This document shows, in pieces, positions 41,465-50,166 of a DNA stretch of 64,000 nucleotides. Origin of the DNA: an uncultured Lachnoclostridium sp. Its GTDB lineage: Bacteria; Bacillota; Clostridia; Lachnospirales; Lachnospiraceae. The translations under genes were made by a program, and so were the position numbers. Location of the stretch: positions 1-64,000 of the forward strand of contig CAOJBY010000018.1 in NCBI GenBank assembly GCA_948330435.1, read 5' to 3'. Every line of letters starts with the position of its first letter. Position 1 is the stretch's first letter. The notes beneath the pieces are model-generated. The model was not told where the DNA came from. It did no database searches and saw only the letters and a list, made by a program, of their open reading frames with translations.

Positions 41465-42772
41465 ATGGGTGATTTAAAGAGCAAAAAACTGTGGCTTTTT
41501 TTTCTGATTTATGGGATCCTCGCCCTGTTATTTCATTTTTTCTGGTTAAAACTGGGTGGCGGGGATGATTATTATTTTATGACCTGTCTGAAAGATACGA
41601 ATTTTTTTGCTTTCCTTACCGGACGCTGGAATAAGTGGTCTTCCCGCATTCTGATTGAAGGTCTTCTGGTCCTTGTTTTACAGTGCCCGATTTTCATTTG
41701 GCGGATTTTAGATATCCTGATATCCGTTCTCATTGCCATCCTGTCTTCTGTCTTTATATTCCACAAGCGAGAAGAAGCTGCCCTTTCATCTGTGGTTTTA
41801 CTGCTTTGTTTTTTTGTTTCTTATGACTTTCGGGAAATGTCATCCGCAGGCTGGATGACCACTACCATCAACTACTGGTGGACTCTTGCAGCTGCCTTGG
41901 TGGCTGCCCTGCCATTGTACCTGACAGATGTTAAGGGAATATACCGAAAAATCCTTTATCTGTTTGCTATACCAGCCGCTTTATTTGCCATTAATCATGA
42001 ACAAATCTGTATTTTGTTTCTTTGTGTGTGTTTATTTTTGCTGGCAAAGGGGTATATCCGGAAGCAAAAAAGAAACTGGTATGTATACTTTTTACTTATA
42101 TATTCTGTGCTGTCTTCCGTAAGTGTACTTATCTGCCCGGGAAATCTGGTGCGGAAGCTTTCCAATATTGAATACTGGTTTCCGGGATATGGGGATTTTA
42201 ACCTTGTACAGAAGATACTTCTTGGCTGGTATAGCCTTTTGATGACTTTGTATCAGGATGTAAATTGGACATATTTCCTGTTTACGGCAGTTCTTTTTGC
42301 TGCAGTTCTGCTGCATAAAAAAAAGACTTTGCAGATTGTAATTTCGGGACTCCCTCTGGCCTCTAACCTGGGACTTCTTGGAATCACAGTTTTGTCAAAA
42401 ATCCGGGATGTCTCTCTGTTCCATCAGATTCTTCATGTGTTTGATTTTGATCAGCCGATTGTATATTACCAGGGATTTCTGCCGGGCAAAATCCGTATTC
42501 TGCTTCTGGTATATACTCTGTGCTGCCTCTGTGTAGTTCTTTCGTTCTTTTTCTTATGGGGCAATACAGAAAAATTTGTGGACATGCTTGTCTTGCTTGT
42601 CATTGTATCTGCCTCAAAAGTAAGTATGGGTCTTTCGCCTACGGTGTGGGCGTCCTCAGAGCGGACCAGTATTTTCCTTAATTTTGGGTTTCTGTTTCTT
42701 GGAATGTACTGTGCACAGGACTTTTTAGAAGACGGGTACATGATAAAACACGTTCAAAAGGGCGACACATAA
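41465..42772 (+). CDS. Polytopic membrane protein, DUF6056/GT-C-like
   Basis: 435 residues with about ten membrane spans. GGGDDYYFMTCLKDT near residues 31-45 puts paired Asp in the first outer loop, GRWNKWSSRILIEG follows, and INHEQICIL and CPGNLVRKL come later. This pattern fits DUF6056-type membrane glycosyltransferase-like proteins. Substrates are unknown. It is paired with the preceding DUF2142-like gene and ends 11 bases before a radical SAM gene with its own RBS. Confidence 0.75.
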   Translation: MGDLKSKKLWLFFLIYGILALLFHFFWLKLGGGDDYYFMTCLKDTNFFAFLTGRWNKWSSRILIEGLLVLVLQCPIFIWRILDILISVLIAILSSVFIFHKREEAALSSVVLLLCFFVSYDFREMSSAGWMTTTINYWWTLAAALVAALPLYLTDVKGIYRKILYLFAIPAALFAINHEQICILFLCVCLFLLAKGYIRKQKRNWYVYFLLIYSVLSSVSVLICPGNLVRKLSNIEYWFPGYGDFNLVQKILLGWYSLLMTLYQDVNWTYFLFTAVLFAAVLLHKKKTLQIVISGLPLASNLGLLGITVLSKIRDVSLFHQILHVFDFDQPIVYYQGFLPGKIRILLLVYTLCCLCVVLSFFFLWGNTEKFVDMLVLLVIVSASKVSMGLSPTVWASSERTSIFLNFGFLFLGMYCAQDFLEDGYMIKHVQKGDT

Positions 42773-42783
42773 AGGAGATTCTT

Positions 42784-44646
42784 ATGAAAAAATTAGCTTT
42801 GGATGATACCATTTTACTAAAAATTGAAAAACCGGCCCGGTATCTTGGCAACGAGATCAATGCTGTATATAAGGATAAGTCTAAAATTAATGTTCGGTTT
42901 TGCATGTGCTTTCCGGATCTCTATGAGATCGGAATGTCTCACCTGGGCATTCAGATTCTTTATGACATGTTTAATCGAAGAGAAGACGTGTGGTGTGAAC
43001 GTGTCTATTCTCCCTGGGTGGACTTGGATAAAATTATGCGGAAGAAAAAGATTCCACTCTTTGCACTGGAATCCCAGGATCCCATCAAAGACTTTGATTT
43101 TCTGGGCATTACGCTTCAATATGAAATGTGCTATACCAATGTGCTACAAATACTGGATTTAAGTGGTATCCCTCTGTTTGCGGACAGGCGTGGGGAAGCG
43201 GATCCAATTATAATCGGAGGCGGCCCCTGTGCCTGCAATCCGGAGCCGTTGGCTGATTTTTTTGATCTCTTTTATATTGGAGAAGGAGAAACTTCCTATT
43301 ATGCTTTGATTGATGCATATAAAGCCCACAAAAATGCAGGGGGAAGCAGACGGGAGTTTCTGTTAAGGGCAGCACAGATTCCCGGAATTTATGTGCCTTC
43401 TCTCTATCAGGTAACTTATCATTCGGATGGAACAATTTCTTCTATGGAGCCTAAGAATTCTTTTGCTCCGGCCAGGGTTCGGAGACAGGTTGTGTCTGAT
43501 TTGACCAATACCTTTTATCCGGAAAAGCCATTGGTGCCTTTCATTAAGGTGACCCAGGATCGGGTTGTTCTGGAAATTCAAAGAGGCTGCATCCGTGGAT
43601 GTCGGTTCTGTCAGGCCGGAATGCTCTACCGGCCTACGAGAGAGAGAGAAGTAGAGATGTTGAAAGACTGTGCACAGAAGATGTTAAAGTCTACCGGTCA
43701 TGAAGAGATCTCCTTAAGTTCCTTAAGCTCCAGTGATTATTCCAAGCTTCCGGAACTGGTAACTTATTTGCTGGAAACTTTTGGTAATCAGGGAGTTAAT
43801 ATTTCTCTTCCCTCTCTGCGGATTGATGCCTTTTCTCTGGATGTTATGAGTAAGATTCAGGATATCCGCAAGAGCAGCCTTACTTTCGCACCAGAGGCTG
43901 GTTCCCAGCGTCTTCGTGATGTGATTAACAAGGGATTGACGGAAGAAATAATCCTTGAGGGGGCAGGTGCGGCTTTTGAGGGCGGATGGAATAAGGTGAA
44001 GCTATATTTTATGCTGGGTCTTCCTACTGAGACGGAGGAAGATCAAAAGCATATTGCATGGCTGGCAGAAAAAATCGCAAAGCGTTACTATGAGATTCCC
44101 AAGGATCAGCGAAACGGAAAATGCCAGATTACTGTCAGCACCTCCTTTTTCGTACCCAAACCCTTTACACCTTTCCAGTGGGCAAGAATGTGTACCCGAG
44201 AAGAGTTTCTTGAAAAAGCCCATAGGGTAAATATGGAAATTAAAGATCAATTGAACCGCAAGAGTATCAAATATAACTGGCATGAGGCGGATGTAACTGT
44301 ATTAGAAGGAGTATTTGCAAGAGGAGACCGAAAGCTTTCCAAGCTGCTTCTTCGGGCTTATGAGAAAGGTTGTCTCTTTGATTCCTGGACCGAGTGCTTC
44401 CACAATGAACGATGGATGGATGCTTTTGAAGAAACCAAAACAGATCTCCTGTTCTATACCACAAGAATCCGAAAAGAGGATGAGATTTTCCCCTGGGATT
44501 TTATTGACAGTGGCGTTACAAAAAAGTTCCTGTATCGGGAATGGAAGCAGGCACTGAATGAGAAAGTTACTCCTAATTGTAAACAGCAGTGCCAGGGATG
44601 CGGATCGGGAAGTTATGGAAGCGGTATTTGTTATTTAAGGCAATAA
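42784..44646 (+). CDS. B12-binding-type radical SAM protein, TIGR03960 family
   Basis: 620 residues. An N-terminal B12-binding-like domain includes FPDLYEIGMSHLGIQILYD near residues 44-62 and IIGGGPCACNPEPL near 143-156. The radical SAM cluster is CIRGCRFCQAG near 269-279. The C-terminal end has CQGCGSGSYGSGICY. The family always occurs with TIGR03936/DUF2344, here the next gene, and is thought to act on RNA or a ribosome part, though the reaction is unproven. Confidence 0.92.
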   Translation: MKKLALDDTILLKIEKPARYLGNEINAVYKDKSKINVRFCMCFPDLYEIGMSHLGIQILYDMFNRREDVWCERVYSPWVDLDKIMRKKKIPLFALESQDPIKDFDFLGITLQYEMCYTNVLQILDLSGIPLFADRRGEADPIIIGGGPCACNPEPLADFFDLFYIGEGETSYYALIDAYKAHKNAGGSRREFLLRAAQIPGIYVPSLYQVTYHSDGTISSMEPKNSFAPARVRRQVVSDLTNTFYPEKPLVPFIKVTQDRVVLEIQRGCIRGCRFCQAGMLYRPTREREVEMLKDCAQKMLKSTGHEEISLSSLSSSDYSKLPELVTYLLETFGNQGVNISLPSLRIDAFSLDVMSKIQDIRKSSLTFAPEAGSQRLRDVINKGLTEEIILEGAGAAFEGGWNKVKLYFMLGLPTETEEDQKHIAWLAEKIAKRYYEIPKDQRNGKCQITVSTSFFVPKPFTPFQWARMCTREEFLEKAHRVNMEIKDQLNRKSIKYNWHEADVTVLEGVFARGDRKLSKLLLRAYEKGCLFDSWTECFHNERWMDAFEETKTDLLFYTTRIRKEDEIFPWDFIDSGVTKKFLYREWKQALNEKVTPNCKQQCQGCGSGSYGSGICYLRQ

Positions 44647-44674
44647 GTAAAAAAGAAATGAGGATAGATGGGTT

Positions 44675-45379
44675 ATGAAAATCCGAGTAAAATTTCGTAA
44701 GTATGGGATCATGAGATTTATCGGCCATCTGGACATGATGCGTTATTTTCAGAAAGCCATTCGCAGGGCCGGAATCGACATTTGCTATTCCGAAGGATTC
44801 AGCCCACACATGATTATGTCTTTTGCTTCACCTTTGGGTGTTGGACTTACCAGCGACGGGGAATATCTGGATATTGAGATTGGACAGGCTTTCTCTTCCC
44901 AAGAGTCTGTCCGGCGTTTGAATGTTGTAATGGCAGAGGGTGTAGAGGTAGTCTCATTTCGAAAGATTCCGGACGGAAAAGCTTCCAATGCCATGGCTCT
45001 TACGGCGGCGGCAGATTATGAAGTTCGCTTTCGGGAGGAATATGTTCCAAAAGCCGGATGGCAGGAATCTTTTGACAGCTTCTGTGCCCAGGATTCAATT
45101 CCAGTAATAAAAAAGTCAAAAAAAGAAGAGCATGAGGTGGATATACGTTCTCTGATTTATAAAATAGAACGGCGTGAGGATTGCATTTTCATGCAAGTGG
45201 CAACAGGAAGTGCCCGAAATCTGAAGCCGGAACTTGTAATGGAGGCTTTCTCTTCCTGGGCAGGGATGGAATTTCCGGAGTTTGCCTTTTTGGTGCATCG
45301 TCTGGAAGTTTATGCAAATGTGGGACTAAAAGAGGAACAAAAACTTGTATCCCTGGAGTCTCTGGGAGAAGATATATAA
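44675..45379 (+). CDS. DUF2344 / TIGR03936 protein, partner of the radical SAM enzyme
   Basis: 234 residues. The family opening KIRVKFRKYGIMRFIGHLDMMRYFQKAIRRAGIDICYSEGFSPHMIMSFASPLGVGLTSDGEY is clear. In other bacteria it is fused to the C-terminus of the radical SAM protein. It may bind the RNA substrate. It ends seven bases before the RNase G gene. Confidence 0.9.
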   Translation: MKIRVKFRKYGIMRFIGHLDMMRYFQKAIRRAGIDICYSEGFSPHMIMSFASPLGVGLTSDGEYLDIEIGQAFSSQESVRRLNVVMAEGVEVVSFRKIPDGKASNAMALTAAADYEVRFREEYVPKAGWQESFDSFCAQDSIPVIKKSKKEEHEVDIRSLIYKIERREDCIFMQVATGSARNLKPELVMEAFSSWAGMEFPEFAFLVHRLEVYANVGLKEEQKLVSLESLGEDI

Positions 45380-45385
45380 CGCAAA

Positions 45386-46603
45386 ATGGAGCAGCATATG
45401 GAACAAAGCGGAAAACTTGTAATTACGAGGCAGAGAAAACAGAGAGGGGAACAGGTTCTTTCTGCCTTTTATGAAAATGGGAAAGCAGTGGAACTATCCT
45501 GCTTTGATACAGGCGAAGAACAGCTCCTTGGCAGCATTTACATTGGCAAGGTACAAAATATTGTAAAAAATATTGAGGCAGCTTTTATTGAGATCGAGAG
45601 AGGCATTCTTTGCTATTATTCTCTTCTGAAAAAAGAAGAGCCCATTTATGTTAAAGAAAAGAAAGGAAGTAAGCTCTCCCCCGGCGATGAGCTTCTGGTA
45701 CAGGTAAGCAGGGAAGCAGTGAAAACCAAAGTTCCAACCGTGACCTGTAATCTCAATTTCCCGGGAAAATATCTGGTATTGACTACAGGGGAAAGAAAGC
45801 TTGGCCTTTCTTCAAAGCTTTCTTCGGAGGAAAAGGAGCGTCTTCGAAAAATTGCAGAGCCCTTTCTTTCTGGAAAATTTGGTGTCATTGTAAGGACCAA
45901 TGCTTCCCATGCTTCGGAGGAAATGCTTCAGGAAGAATTTGAACGTCTAAGCAGGAACTGCCTTAAGGTTTTGACCACAGGTAAGCATCAAAGCTGCTTT
46001 TCCCGGGTTTATCAGGAACCTCCAGCCTATGCCTCAGCCATTCGGAATATGAAAAAAGAACAGCTTTTGGAGATTGTAACAGATGATTCCAAGATTTATG
46101 AAACGATTTCCCTGTATCTTTCAGAATACCAGCCAGAGGACTTGGAAAAGCTTCGTTTTTATCAGGATGAAGTTCTCTCTCTGGATTGTCTCTGTGGAAT
46201 TACTACAGCATTTCAGTCTGCTCTGCAGGAACGAGTTTGGTTGAAATCTGGTGCTTATTTGGTTATTCAGCCTACAGAGGCTTTAACGGTAATTGATGTA
46301 AACACTGGAAAATATGTGGGGCATAAAAAAATTCGGGAAACTTTTCTTCGAATCAATCTGGAGGCGGCGACAGAGATTGCAAGGCAGCTTCGGTTACGGA
46401 ACCTGTCAGGTATAATTGTTGTAGATTTTATTGACATGAAAGAAACTGAAGACAGGGAAAAACTGATGGACTTTTTGGAGCAGGAGATAAAAAAAGATCC
46501 TATCAAAACTGTTTTAGTCGATATGACCTCCCTGGGCCTTGTAGAACTCACACGGAAAAAAGTGCGGAAACCCCTGAAAGAACAGGTGAAAAATAATTCT
46601 TGA
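45386..46603 (+). CDS. rng: Ribonuclease G-type endoribonuclease, short at the C-terminus
   Basis: 405 residues. An S1 domain (LGSIYIGKVQNIVKNIEAAFIEIERG) is followed by the RNase E/G catalytic domain. The two metal-binding Asp are visible in LTVIDVNTGKYVG near residues 295-307 and GIIVVDFIDM near 341-350. It cleaves AU-rich single-stranded RNA. The protein ends soon after LGLVELTRKKVRKPL, so the CPxC zinc-link usually found just after this in RNase E/G is absent. ATG 45398 is an alternative start. The rng-rplU-rpmA order is common. Confidence 0.9.
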   Translation: MEQHMEQSGKLVITRQRKQRGEQVLSAFYENGKAVELSCFDTGEEQLLGSIYIGKVQNIVKNIEAAFIEIERGILCYYSLLKKEEPIYVKEKKGSKLSPGDELLVQVSREAVKTKVPTVTCNLNFPGKYLVLTTGERKLGLSSKLSSEEKERLRKIAEPFLSGKFGVIVRTNASHASEEMLQEEFERLSRNCLKVLTTGKHQSCFSRVYQEPPAYASAIRNMKKEQLLEIVTDDSKIYETISLYLSEYQPEDLEKLRFYQDEVLSLDCLCGITTAFQSALQERVWLKSGAYLVIQPTEALTVIDVNTGKYVGHKKIRETFLRINLEAATEIARQLRLRNLSGIIVVDFIDMKETEDREKLMDFLEQEIKKDPIKTVLVDMTSLGLVELTRKKVRKPLKEQVKNNS

Positions 46604-46628
46604 CAATTTCATCCATCCATGCTATCCT
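46600..46628 (+). promoter_or_regulatory. Promoter of the rplU-prp-rpmA operon
   Basis: TTGACA at 46600-46605 and TATCCT at 46623-46628 are separated by 17 bases. The -35 overlaps the rng stop. It starts a leader of about 90 bases before rplU. Confidence 0.65.
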
Positions 46629-46634
46629 AATACG

Positions 46635-46720
46635 GATGCCGCACAGTGGGGTAAAAGTATGTGCTTTTTTATCCAAACAAAAGTACATCACCGAAGCTGG
46701 CGAGTAATGATAATAGGAGG
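46635..46720 (+). ncRNA. Probable ribosomal protein L21 leader
   Basis: The leader between promoter and rplU contains a 10-bp stem (ATGTGCTTTT at 46659-46668 with AAAAGTACAT at 46679-46688, one G-U pair) plus conserved-looking flanks GCCGCACAGTGGGG and ACCGAAGCTGGCG. Firmicutes carry an autoregulatory L21 leader in this place. The match is by position and shape, and a covariance search was not possible. Confidence 0.6.
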
Positions 46721-46726
46721 TGCCAT

Positions 46727-47086
46727 ATGTACGCAATTATTGCAACAGGTGGTAAACAGTACAAAGTATCTGAGGGCGATGTTATCAAAGTGGAGAAGCT
46801 GGGCGTTGAGGCTGGATCAAAGTATAAGTTTGATCAGGTTCTTGCCGTAGGCGGAGACACACTGACAGTTGGAACCCCCACCGTGGCTGGAGCAACTGTC
46901 ACCGCATCTGTAGCCGGTGATGGAAAAAGCAAAAAAGTCATCGTTTACAAGTACAAGAGAAAAAGCGGATATCACAAGAAGAATGGCCACAGACAGCAGT
47001 ACACGGAAGTAAAGATCGAGAAGATCGCTGTAAGAAAGCCCCGTGCAAAGAAGGCTGCGGATGAGGCTGAAGCAGTAGAAGAATAG
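46727..47086 (+). CDS. rplU: 50S ribosomal protein L21
   Basis: 119 residues. MYAIIATGGKQYKVSEGDVIKVEKL at the start and KVIVYKYKRKSGYHKKNGHRQQYTEVKI near residues 71-98 are diagnostic. A C-terminal tail rich in Lys, Ala and Glu goes beyond the typical 102-105 residues. L21 binds 23S rRNA. ATG 46727 with AGGAGG six bases upstream is certain, and the frame upstream of it is leader. Confidence 0.98.
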   Translation: MYAIIATGGKQYKVSEGDVIKVEKLGVEAGSKYKFDQVLAVGGDTLTVGTPTVAGATVTASVAGDGKSKKVIVYKYKRKSGYHKKNGHRQQYTEVKIEKIAVRKPRAKKAADEAEAVEE

Positions 47087-47092
47087 GTTGTT

Positions 47093-47413
47093 ATGATTAC
47101 AGTTACCATTTATAAGGATTCCGGTAAATATCATCGTTTTTCCGTGGAAGGACATGCCGGTTATGCCAGAGAAGGCTATGACATTATTTGTTCGGCAGTC
47201 AGTGCTTTGGCGGTGAACACGGTGAATTCTATCGAAGCCTTTACGGAGGATGTTTTTTCGGCAGAGGAGAAGAACGGATTTCTCACCTGCGAATTTGAAA
47301 GTTCCCTGTCTTCACAGGCGGTACTTCTCATGGACTCCATGGTGCTTGGCTTAACAGACATTCAGAATAACTATGGAAAGCAATATATCAGATTGATATT
47401 CAAGGAGGTGTAA
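47093..47413 (+). CDS. prp: Ribosomal-processing cysteine protease Prp
   Basis: 106 residues. The catalytic His lies in VEGHAGYAREGYDIICSAVSAL near residues 19-40, and the catalytic Cys is the one in IICSAVSAL. Prp removes the N-terminal extension of L27 in Firmicutes, which is essential for translation. The target site is present in the neighbouring rpmA product. Confidence 0.94.
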   Translation: MITVTIYKDSGKYHRFSVEGHAGYAREGYDIICSAVSALAVNTVNSIEAFTEDVFSAEEKNGFLTCEFESSLSSQAVLLMDSMVLGLTDIQNNYGKQYIRLIFKEV

Positions 47414-47417
47414 GACC

Positions 47418-47705
47418 ATGTTACAGATGAACCTTCAGTTGTTCGCCCATAAAAAAGGTGTTGGTTCTACTAAGAACGGCAGAGATTCCGAGTCAAAGCG
47501 GTTGGGTGCAAAGAGAGCGGACGGACAGTTTGTAAAGGCTGGAAACATTCTTTACAGACAGCGTGGAACTAAGATTCACCCAGGTGTGAATGTTGGCCGC
47601 GGAGGAGATGATACACTGTTTGCCTTGACAGATGGTGTTGTTCGTTTTGAAAGAAAAGGAAGAGATAAGAAACAGGTTTCTGTCGTTCCGGTAGCAGCAG
47701 AATAG
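47418..47705 (+). CDS. rpmA: 50S ribosomal protein L27 with Prp-cleaved N-terminal extension
   Basis: 95 residues. MLQMNLQLFA before HKKGVGSTKNGRDSESKRLG is the Firmicutes N-terminal extension, cut by Prp after LQLFA. The mature tail reaches the peptidyl transferase centre. The GGAGG RBS is in the prp end. A terminator follows. Confidence 0.98.
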   Translation: MLQMNLQLFAHKKGVGSTKNGRDSESKRLGAKRADGQFVKAGNILYRQRGTKIHPGVNVGRGGDDTLFALTDGVVRFERKGRDKKQVSVVPVAAE

Positions 47706-47712
47706 TTTGTAT

Positions 47713-47746
47713 GAGGCTTCAAGTCGATAGATTTGAAGCCTCTTTT
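47713..47746 (+). terminator. Terminator after rpmA
   Basis: GAGGCTTCAA at 47713-47722 pairs perfectly with TTGAAGCCTC at 47733-47742, followed by TTTT. It separates the ribosomal protein operon from obgE, which starts 40 bases later. Confidence 0.8.
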
Positions 47747-47785
47747 ACTAGTATAAATACTCGTTTAAAAAGAAAGGTTATCTCT

Positions 47786-49078
47786 ATGTTTGCAGATAGA
47801 GCAAAAGTTTTTATTCGCTCCGGAAAAGGCGGTGACGGACATGTAAGCTTTCGAAGAGAATTATATGTCCCAAATGGCGGACCTGACGGCGGTGACGGAG
47901 GAAAAGGGGGAGATGTCATCTTTCAGGTGGATGAAGGATTGAACACCCTCTATGATTACCGACACAAGAGGAAATATAAAGCCGAAGACGGAGAAGAAGG
48001 CGGAAAACGACGCTGCCATGGAAAAAATGGCAGTGATATTATATTAAAGGTTCCGGAAGGAACCGTTATCAAAGAGGCGGAAAGTGGAAAGGTCATTGCG
48101 GACATGTCCGGAAAAAATACTCGTCAGATAATCCTCAGAGGAGGCCTGGGGGGTGCAGGCAATCAGCATTTTGCAACCTCTACCATGCAGGTGCCCAAAT
48201 ATGCCAGACCTGGACAGCCGGCCCAGGAGCTGGAAGTCCTTTTGGAGCTTAAAGTCATTGCAGATGTGGGGCTGGTAGGATTTCCCAATGTCGGAAAGTC
48301 CACGCTTCTTTCCCGGGTTACCAATGCGCAGCCTAAGATTGCCAATTATCATTTTACCACTCTGAATCCCAATTTAGGTGTTGTAGATCTGGATGGAGGT
48401 GGTTTTGTTATCGCAGACATTCCCGGACTGATAGAGGGTGCTTCTGAAGGTGTGGGACTGGGACATGAATTCCTGCGGCATATTGAACGTACCCGGGTGA
48501 TTATTCATCTGGTAGACGCTGCATCTACAGAGGGTCGGGATCCGGTGGCGGATGTGTATGCCATTAATCAGGAACTTAAAGCTTACAATGAAGAGATTGC
48601 ATTAAGACCTCAGGTGATTGCAGCAAATAAGATAGATGCCATCTATGAGGATGGAGAAAAGAACCCCGTCGATCGTTTGAAAGAAGAATTTGAACCCAAA
48701 GGAATCCGCGTAATGCCTATCTCGGCTGCAACCGGAACCGGACTTAAGGAGCTTTTGTATTATACCAAAGAACTTCTTGACAGCACAGAGCAGGAACCTA
48801 TTGTCTTTGAACAGGAATTTTTCCCGGAGGAAATGAGTGTAGAAGAGAAACTGCCTTATACCGTGGAGTGTTCCACAGAGGAAGATGGAGTCTTTATCGT
48901 AGAGGGACCCAGGATTGAGAAAATGCTGGGCTATACCAATCTGGATTCGGAAAAAGGCTTTGTATTCTTCCAGAATTTTCTGAAAGATACGGGAATCTTA
49001 AAAGAACTAGAGGAAGCAGGAATTCAGGAAGGCGACACCGTAAAAATGTACGGCCTTGCTTTCGAATATTTTCGATAA
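47786..49078 (+). CDS. obgE: GTPase ObgE
   Basis: 430 residues from ATG 47786. The glycine-rich Obg domain (GGPDGGDGGKGGDVIF near residues 31-46, ATSTMQVPKYARPGQ), the G domain with GFPNVGKSTL near 166-175 and DIPGLIEGASEGVGLGHEFLRH near 212-233, NKID, and a C-terminal OCT-like domain after about 345 are all present. It assists 50S assembly and the stringent response. AAAGG precedes the ATG. The open frame upstream to 47711 covers the terminator and is not coding. Confidence 0.97.
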   Translation: MFADRAKVFIRSGKGGDGHVSFRRELYVPNGGPDGGDGGKGGDVIFQVDEGLNTLYDYRHKRKYKAEDGEEGGKRRCHGKNGSDIILKVPEGTVIKEAESGKVIADMSGKNTRQIILRGGLGGAGNQHFATSTMQVPKYARPGQPAQELEVLLELKVIADVGLVGFPNVGKSTLLSRVTNAQPKIANYHFTTLNPNLGVVDLDGGGFVIADIPGLIEGASEGVGLGHEFLRHIERTRVIIHLVDAASTEGRDPVADVYAINQELKAYNEEIALRPQVIAANKIDAIYEDGEKNPVDRLKEEFEPKGIRVMPISAATGTGLKELLYYTKELLDSTEQEPIVFEQEFFPEEMSVEEKLPYTVECSTEEDGVFIVEGPRIEKMLGYTNLDSEKGFVFFQNFLKDTGILKELEEAGIQEGDTVKMYGLAFEYFR

Positions 49079-49092
49079 ACAATGATTTTATA

Positions 49093-49170
49093 GGGCGAAG
49101 CCCGTAAGCGAAATGAAGCGAAGCGGAATTGAGCTTGCACAGTGGAGTGAATCCATTAGAGTGAATTCAT
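49093..49170. repeat. Repeat-rich intergenic segment between obgE and yhbY
   Basis: A GGGC-GAA-GCCC hairpin at 49093-49103 is followed by AAGCGAAATGAAGCGAAGCGG short repeats at 49106-49126, then by GAGTGAATCCAT at 49145-49156 and GAGTGAATTCAT at 49159-49170 (11 of 12 identical). It has no good open frame. It may be a degraded dispersed repeat. Confidence 0.5.
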
Positions 49171-49202
49171 CAAAACAGTAAAAACCAAGGAGATTTTCAC
49201 AT

Positions 49203-49496
49203 ATGACAAGCAAACAACGGGCCTACTTGAAAAGTTTGGCTATGACTATGGATCCCATTTTTCAGATAGGCAAATCCTCTGTAACACCTGAACTGATCAC
49301 AGCTATCCAGGAAGCGTTAACTGCAAGGGAGTTAATCAAAGTGAGTGTCCTGCAAAACTGTGGGGATGATCCAAAGGCCATTGCGGAGATCCTGGCAGAA
49401 CGTACTCATTCTCAGGTGGTGCAGGTAATCGGAAAAAAGATCGTACTCTACAAAGAGGGCAAGGATGATAAAAAACGAATTGAACTGCCCCTCTAA
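49203..49496 (+). CDS. yhbY: YhbY-type CRM-domain RNA-binding protein
   Basis: 97 residues. LTSKQRAYLKSLAM-like opening (here MTSKQRAYLKSLAMTMDPIFQIGKSSVTPELI), ALTARELIKVSVLQN and VQVIGKKIVLYKEGKD are the CRM domain. It binds pre-50S particles. It has an AAGGAG RBS and overlaps nadD by 32 bases. Confidence 0.93.
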   Translation: MTSKQRAYLKSLAMTMDPIFQIGKSSVTPELITAIQEALTARELIKVSVLQNCGDDPKAIAEILAERTHSQVVQVIGKKIVLYKEGKDDKKRIELPL

Positions 49497-50166
49497 AGGG
49501 GGAAAGAGAAAAAAAGTAGGGATTCTTGGCGGAACCTTTGATCCCATTCATACGGGGCATTTGATCTTGGCGGAAGCAGCCTATGAAGCATTTTACCTTG
49601 ATTATGTTTTGATTATGCCAAATGGTAATCCCCCTCACAAGCCAGGACAGGTAAATGCAACCATGGAGCAGCGCACGCATATGGCAGAGCTGGCAGTAAG
49701 GGATAATCAGCATTTTCGTGTGTCTGATTTTGAAAAAACACCTCAGGATTATCATTATACCTATGAAACATTGGAATTCTTGTCCCATGAGAATCCGGAC
49801 ACGGACTATTATTTTATTCTGGGTGCCGATTCCCTGGTGCTTTTTCATACCTGGAAAGAGCCAAGGCGAATCTGTGAATGTTGCCGAATTCTGGCGGCTA
49901 CCAGAGATCGAATGGAAACTGAGGTCTTAAAGGAGCATATGGAACGCCTTAAAAGGGAACTTGGTGCCAGAATAGAGCCTCTTGAGACTCCAAATATTGA
50001 TATTTCCTCTAATATGCTTCGGGAACGGGCACAAAGGGGACAGAGCATTCGATATTATGTTCCGGATTCTGTGGAATCTTATATTCGGGAACAGGGCTTA
50101 TATCGTAAAAATAAGGAAGAAGTAAAACTGCTGGCAGAAATGAGGAATTCAGATGAAACATTATGA
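49465..50166 (+). CDS. nadD: Nicotinate-nucleotide adenylyltransferase
   Basis: 233 residues. GILGGTFDPIHTGHLILAEAA near residues 19-39 is the nucleotidyltransferase HxGH site, MPNGNPPHK follows near 52-60, and IDISSNMLRERAQRGQSIRYYVPDSV near 178-203 is the ISSTxIR-type motif. It makes deamido-NAD. It starts within yhbY, with about 16 extra residues before the core. Confidence 0.95.
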   Translation: MIKNELNCPSKGGKRKKVGILGGTFDPIHTGHLILAEAAYEAFYLDYVLIMPNGNPPHKPGQVNATMEQRTHMAELAVRDNQHFRVSDFEKTPQDYHYTYETLEFLSHENPDTDYYFILGADSLVLFHTWKEPRRICECCRILAATRDRMETEVLKEHMERLKRELGARIEPLETPNIDISSNMLRERAQRGQSIRYYVPDSVESYIREQGLYRKNKEEVKLLAEMRNSDETL

